Positions 14,529 through 16,761 of a stretch of DNA of 16,761 nucleotides are shown in pieces. The stretch's first letter is position 1, and each line of letters starts with the position of its first letter. Below the pieces are notes generated by a model. It did not search any database and was not told the origin of the DNA. It saw nothing but the letters and a program-made list of their open reading frames with translations. Both the position numbers and the translations under genes were made by a program. Source of the stretch: Candidatus Binatus soli (GTDB taxonomy: Bacteria; Desulfobacterota; Binatia; Binatales; Binataceae); the NCBI GenBank assembly GCA_002479255.1, contig DLMJ01000010.1, positions 1-16,761 of the forward strand, read 5' to 3'.

Positions 14529-15826
14529 TGCGACGATTGTACCACGTCCGGAACGTCATCCTTGCAGGCCGCGCCCTCCACCTTCAAGCCGGCGGCGGTG
14601 TACTGGTTGCGCGGGTTCCATAGCATCCAGCCGTCGGAGCCGAACTTTTCGGCGGCCGAAATTTGCGCCCTTATCTGCGTGCCGGTGAACTCTCGATGGT
14701 CGAAGGCGTAATCGCGAAATGCTTGCAGCCACGGGCGAAACCGAATCGAGGGGATTCCACGCTCGCGCGCGTTCTGCAGCGAGAGGAAGACGATTTCATA
14801 CGGATGCGCGACCGGATTGCGATAATTGGGAATGCCGAACTGGAAGCACGACGGGTACAGCATCGGCGAGATGTAGTCGACGATGGGCGCGAGTTCCTCG
14901 AGCCGCTGCCCGATATGGGTATCGTCGAGGTTCCACGTCACGTATCCAAAGGTGTCGGCGGCGAGAAACACATTGTAGGGAGTGAGGCGCCGCCGCGCCT
15001 CGGCCAGAAAGCCGGAGATTGCGGCGAGGCGACTCTTCATGTCGGTCGGCTTCGAGAACTTCAGCCCTGGCGCGTCGGGAAAGCGCACATAGTCGAACTG
15101 GATTTCGTCGAAGCCGAGGCGCGCCGCCTCGAGCGCGATCGCGATATTGTAGTCCCACACCTCGGTGTTGAAGGGATCGGTCCACGCCAGGCGTTCGCGG
15201 TCCCTGAAGATTGCGCCGCTGGCGCGCTTCACCGCCAAATCGGGTCGCGCGGTCGCGAGCGGATCATCCTTGAAGACGACAATTCGTGCGATCGCGTAAA
15301 TGTTATCGTGATGGAGCCGGTCAATCATTGCCTTCGCATCGCGCATCGTCGTGAGCTGGTTCGAATGAGCCTGCTCGGCGAGCGGAAGCGAGGTTTTGAA
15401 TGCGATCATCCCGCGGTCGCCTTTGACGTCGATCACCACGGCGTTAAGTTCGGTTTTGTCGAGGAGGCCGAGCGCCGCCTCGCGCAACTTCGTGCTGCCG
15501 ATGCCGTAAAATGAAAGATAGAGCGCCTTCGGCATCATCGGCGTGAGCGCAATCGGTCCGGAATGATCTTTCAACTCGCCGATGGAGATCGATTCCCGCT
15601 GATGGCCGTATGCTCTCAAGCCGATCCTGTCACCGTGGCCGCTGATTTGGAACTTGCCGTCGTGATCGGTTCGAACCACAACGTCCCCGAGTGTCACGAT
15701 CGCATCCTCCACCGGCCTCCTGGTCGAGCCATCGATGATGGTCCCGGTGTACGCCAATGCCGGCAGAGGCCTGAACAAAGATGTGAGGACGAACAAAGAC
15801 AGCGTGAAAATAATCGGTCTCGACAT
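14525..15826 (-). CDS. Exported putative glycoside hydrolase (DUF4015) with N-terminal beta-sandwich module
   Basis: This 433-residue exported protein has a signal peptide at residues 1-25 (ending PALA). Residues 26 to about 92 are a carboxypeptidase regulatory-like beta-sandwich (GTIIDGSTRRPVEDAIVTL, then TDHDGKFQISG). From about 100 on it is a TIM-barrel putative glycoside hydrolase of the DUF4015 family: LNAVVIDVKGDRG (118-130), ARIVVFKDDPLA, WDYNIAIALEA, FDEIQFDYVRFPD (229-241), DTFGY, MLYPS and DGWMLWNPRNQY. The Asp and Glu residues in the EIQFDYVRFPD strand are candidate catalytic groups, but no activity is proven for this family. The ATG at 15826 was chosen over a TTG one codon upstream. 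It begins six bases after the deacetylase stop and overlaps the AmiE-NamZ start, so it is the middle gene of a coupled operon. Confidence 0.88.
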   Translation of the reverse strand: MSRPIIFTLSLFVLTSLFRPLPALAYTGTIIDGSTRRPVEDAIVTLGDVVVRTDHDGKFQISGHGDRIGLRAYGHQRESISIGELKDHSGPIALTPMMPKALYLSFYGIGSTKLREAALGLLDKTELNAVVIDVKGDRGMIAFKTSLPLAEQAHSNQLTTMRDAKAMIDRLHHDNIYAIARIVVFKDDPLATARPDLAVKRASGAIFRDRERLAWTDPFNTEVWDYNIAIALEAARLGFDEIQFDYVRFPDAPGLKFSKPTDMKSRLAAISGFLAEARRRLTPYNVFLAADTFGYVTWNLDDTHIGQRLEELAPIVDYISPMLYPSCFQFGIPNYRNPVAHPYEIVFLSLQNARERGIPSIRFRPWLQAFRDYAFDHREFTGTQIRAQISAAEKFGSDGWMLWNPRNQYTAAGLKVEGAACKDDVPDVVQSSQ

Positions 15827-15832
15827 CAACTG

Positions 15833-16639
15833 TCACCGACTGGTTGTTGGCGTCCGAGCCGGTAGCAGACTCCCGAATCTTTGTCCGATGTCGCCATCGG
15901 TAACGATGAAGCGGGGAAGCGCCATGACGTTGTCGCCGCGCGAGACCTTGCGTCGTTCGATGCTGAATGCGGCGACGTATCCGGATTTTGTGGCGGCGGC
16001 AATCAGCTCATCGTCGTAGATGCCGAACGGCCAACTCAGCATCGTCACGTGGCCACCGAGCCGGCGCTCGAGCACCTGTCGCGATTTGTTGAGCTGACTA
16101 TCCACCAATTTCCAGTAATCCTCGGCGGAGAGTCGGCGCTTCTCGATGCGAAAATTGGGATGCCAGTACGTGTGCGATTCCACCGAAAAGAGCCCGGTGG
16201 CTTTCAGTTCCGCGAGCTGTTTCCATGTCATCGCATACGAGGCGTTCGAAATCGCGGATGGATAAATGAACAGTGTCACCGGGATTCGATAGCGCTCGAC
16301 CAACGGCGCCATGTCGCTGAACACGGTACGATGGCCATCGTCGGCGGTGATCGCAACGGCGCGCGGCGGCAACTCGCCGTGACCCGCGGCGAAATTCACT
16401 ACGGCACGAAGCGGCACGATACTGTAGCCATTGTCATGAAGATATTTGAGCTGCGATGCGAAGACCGCGGTGGTGACCGTCATGCTATCGGCAACCACCG
16501 GGCCGAACCGATGGTAGACAAGAATCGTCGCGGACGTTGCGCTCTCTGATGCGGGGCCCGCGATTGCGATCGACGTTATCGCACTGAGGAACAGCGCCAG
16601 AAGTGTAACGACAAGATCGAAGCGCCTCCTTTTGTTCAT
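15833..16639 (-). CDS. Exported NodB-type polysaccharide deacetylase
   Basis: This 268-residue enzyme probably removes acetyl groups from an N-acetylated sugar polymer in the envelope. The N-terminal MNKRRRFD followed by a hydrophobic stretch (9-27) is a signal peptide or membrane anchor. NodB motifs are ITADDGHR (D100, D101; TFDDG in most relatives), HTYWH (H156 and H160, the two zinc histidines) and LSWPFGIYDD (the RPPFG motif with variation). The metal triad Asp-His-His is intact. ILVYHRFG near the N-terminus is typical of the PgaB/IcaB-like branch. The ATG at 16639 was preferred over GTG 16657, as it gives a normal signal peptide. This is the first gene of the minus-strand cassette; its promoter should lie in the last 120 bases of the window. 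Confidence 0.9.
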   Translation of the reverse strand: MNKRRRFDLVVTLLALFLSAITSIAIAGPASESATSATILVYHRFGPVVADSMTVTTAVFASQLKYLHDNGYSIVPLRAVVNFAAGHGELPPRAVAITADDGHRTVFSDMAPLVERYRIPVTLFIYPSAISNASYAMTWKQLAELKATGLFSVESHTYWHPNFRIEKRRLSAEDYWKLVDSQLNKSRQVLERRLGGHVTMLSWPFGIYDDELIAAATKSGYVAAFSIERRKVSRGDNVMALPRFIVTDGDIGQRFGSLLPARTPTTSR

Positions 16640-16725
16640 TGCTCTGTGGCCGCGCACAGTCCAGTCGTGAACGCGCAGTTCTTCGTATTCCGAAGCTGGC
16701 CTTGGAGCACGCCAGCACCCACCAA

Positions 16726-16761
16726 AAGGAGCTTGGCGCGTGCGGCTACGGCGATTGCCGG
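16726..16761 (+). other. Possible ribosome binding site and start of a truncated + strand gene
   Basis: AAGGAG at 16726-16731 is followed eight bases later by GTG at 16740-16742. The frame then reads V-R-L-R-R-L-P to the end of the window. This would be a gene divergent from the deacetylase cassette. Only seven codons are visible, so the product cannot be named and the match may be chance. The interval 16640-16725 holds no recognisable gene and should contain the cassette promoter, for which I see no clear -35/-10 pair. Confidence 0.2.

Noticed and set aside
14663..15514. 283-codon + strand frame opposite the DUF4015 gene
   Set aside because: Antisense shadow of a gene with clear family motifs and a signal peptide.

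Overview
The window is G+C-rich (roughly 60% by eye), densely coded bacterial DNA with short intergenic gaps and many ATGA stop/start overlaps. The organism cannot be named from these genes alone. They suggest a free-living Gram-negative-type bacterium, for example from a soil or sediment deltaproteobacteria-like, acidobacterial or Binatota-like lineage; this is inference only. No rRNA, tRNA, CRISPR array, insertion sequence or integrase was recognised.

Left part (about 393-6982, + strand): a complete nine-gene operon for an N-type rotary ATPase in the diagnostic order atpD-C-Q-R-B-E-F-A-G. It contains the two small membrane proteins AtpQ and AtpR, a b subunit with a delta-like tail, and no separate delta gene. 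The genes nearly all touch or overlap, so they are probably co-transcribed and translationally coupled. In other bacteria such operons usually accompany a housekeeping F-ATPase and are often laterally transferred. The c subunit has two carboxylates in its ion site (E26 and E59).

Middle part (about 7209-12302): a two-gene ABC importer (duplicated, fused permease plus an ATPase with a C-terminal extension) of the nitrate/sulfonate/taurine class, without a binding protein. It converges on a DUF72 (YecE-like) gene. Upstream of that, on the same minus strand, is a hemerythrin-like protein whose last 43 residues form a Lys/Arg/Ala-rich tail like histone H1. A small unrecognised + strand frame follows and overlaps the end of the next minus-strand gene.

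Right part (about 12138-16639, minus strand): a tight three-gene cassette of exported enzymes. In transcription order these are a NodB-type polysaccharide deacetylase, a DUF4015 putative glycoside hydrolase with an N-terminal beta-sandwich module, and a 796-residue fusion of a beta-lactamase-fold serine hydrolase (AmiE-like) to a DUF1343/NamZ exo-N-acetylmuramidase. Together they look like an exported pathway for remodelling or salvaging peptidoglycan or a related amino-sugar polymer.

The most interesting points are the AmiE-NamZ fusion in its deacetylase/hydrolase operon, the hemerythrin with a histone-like tail, the N-ATPase ion site, and enrichment of the octamer GCGATCGC.
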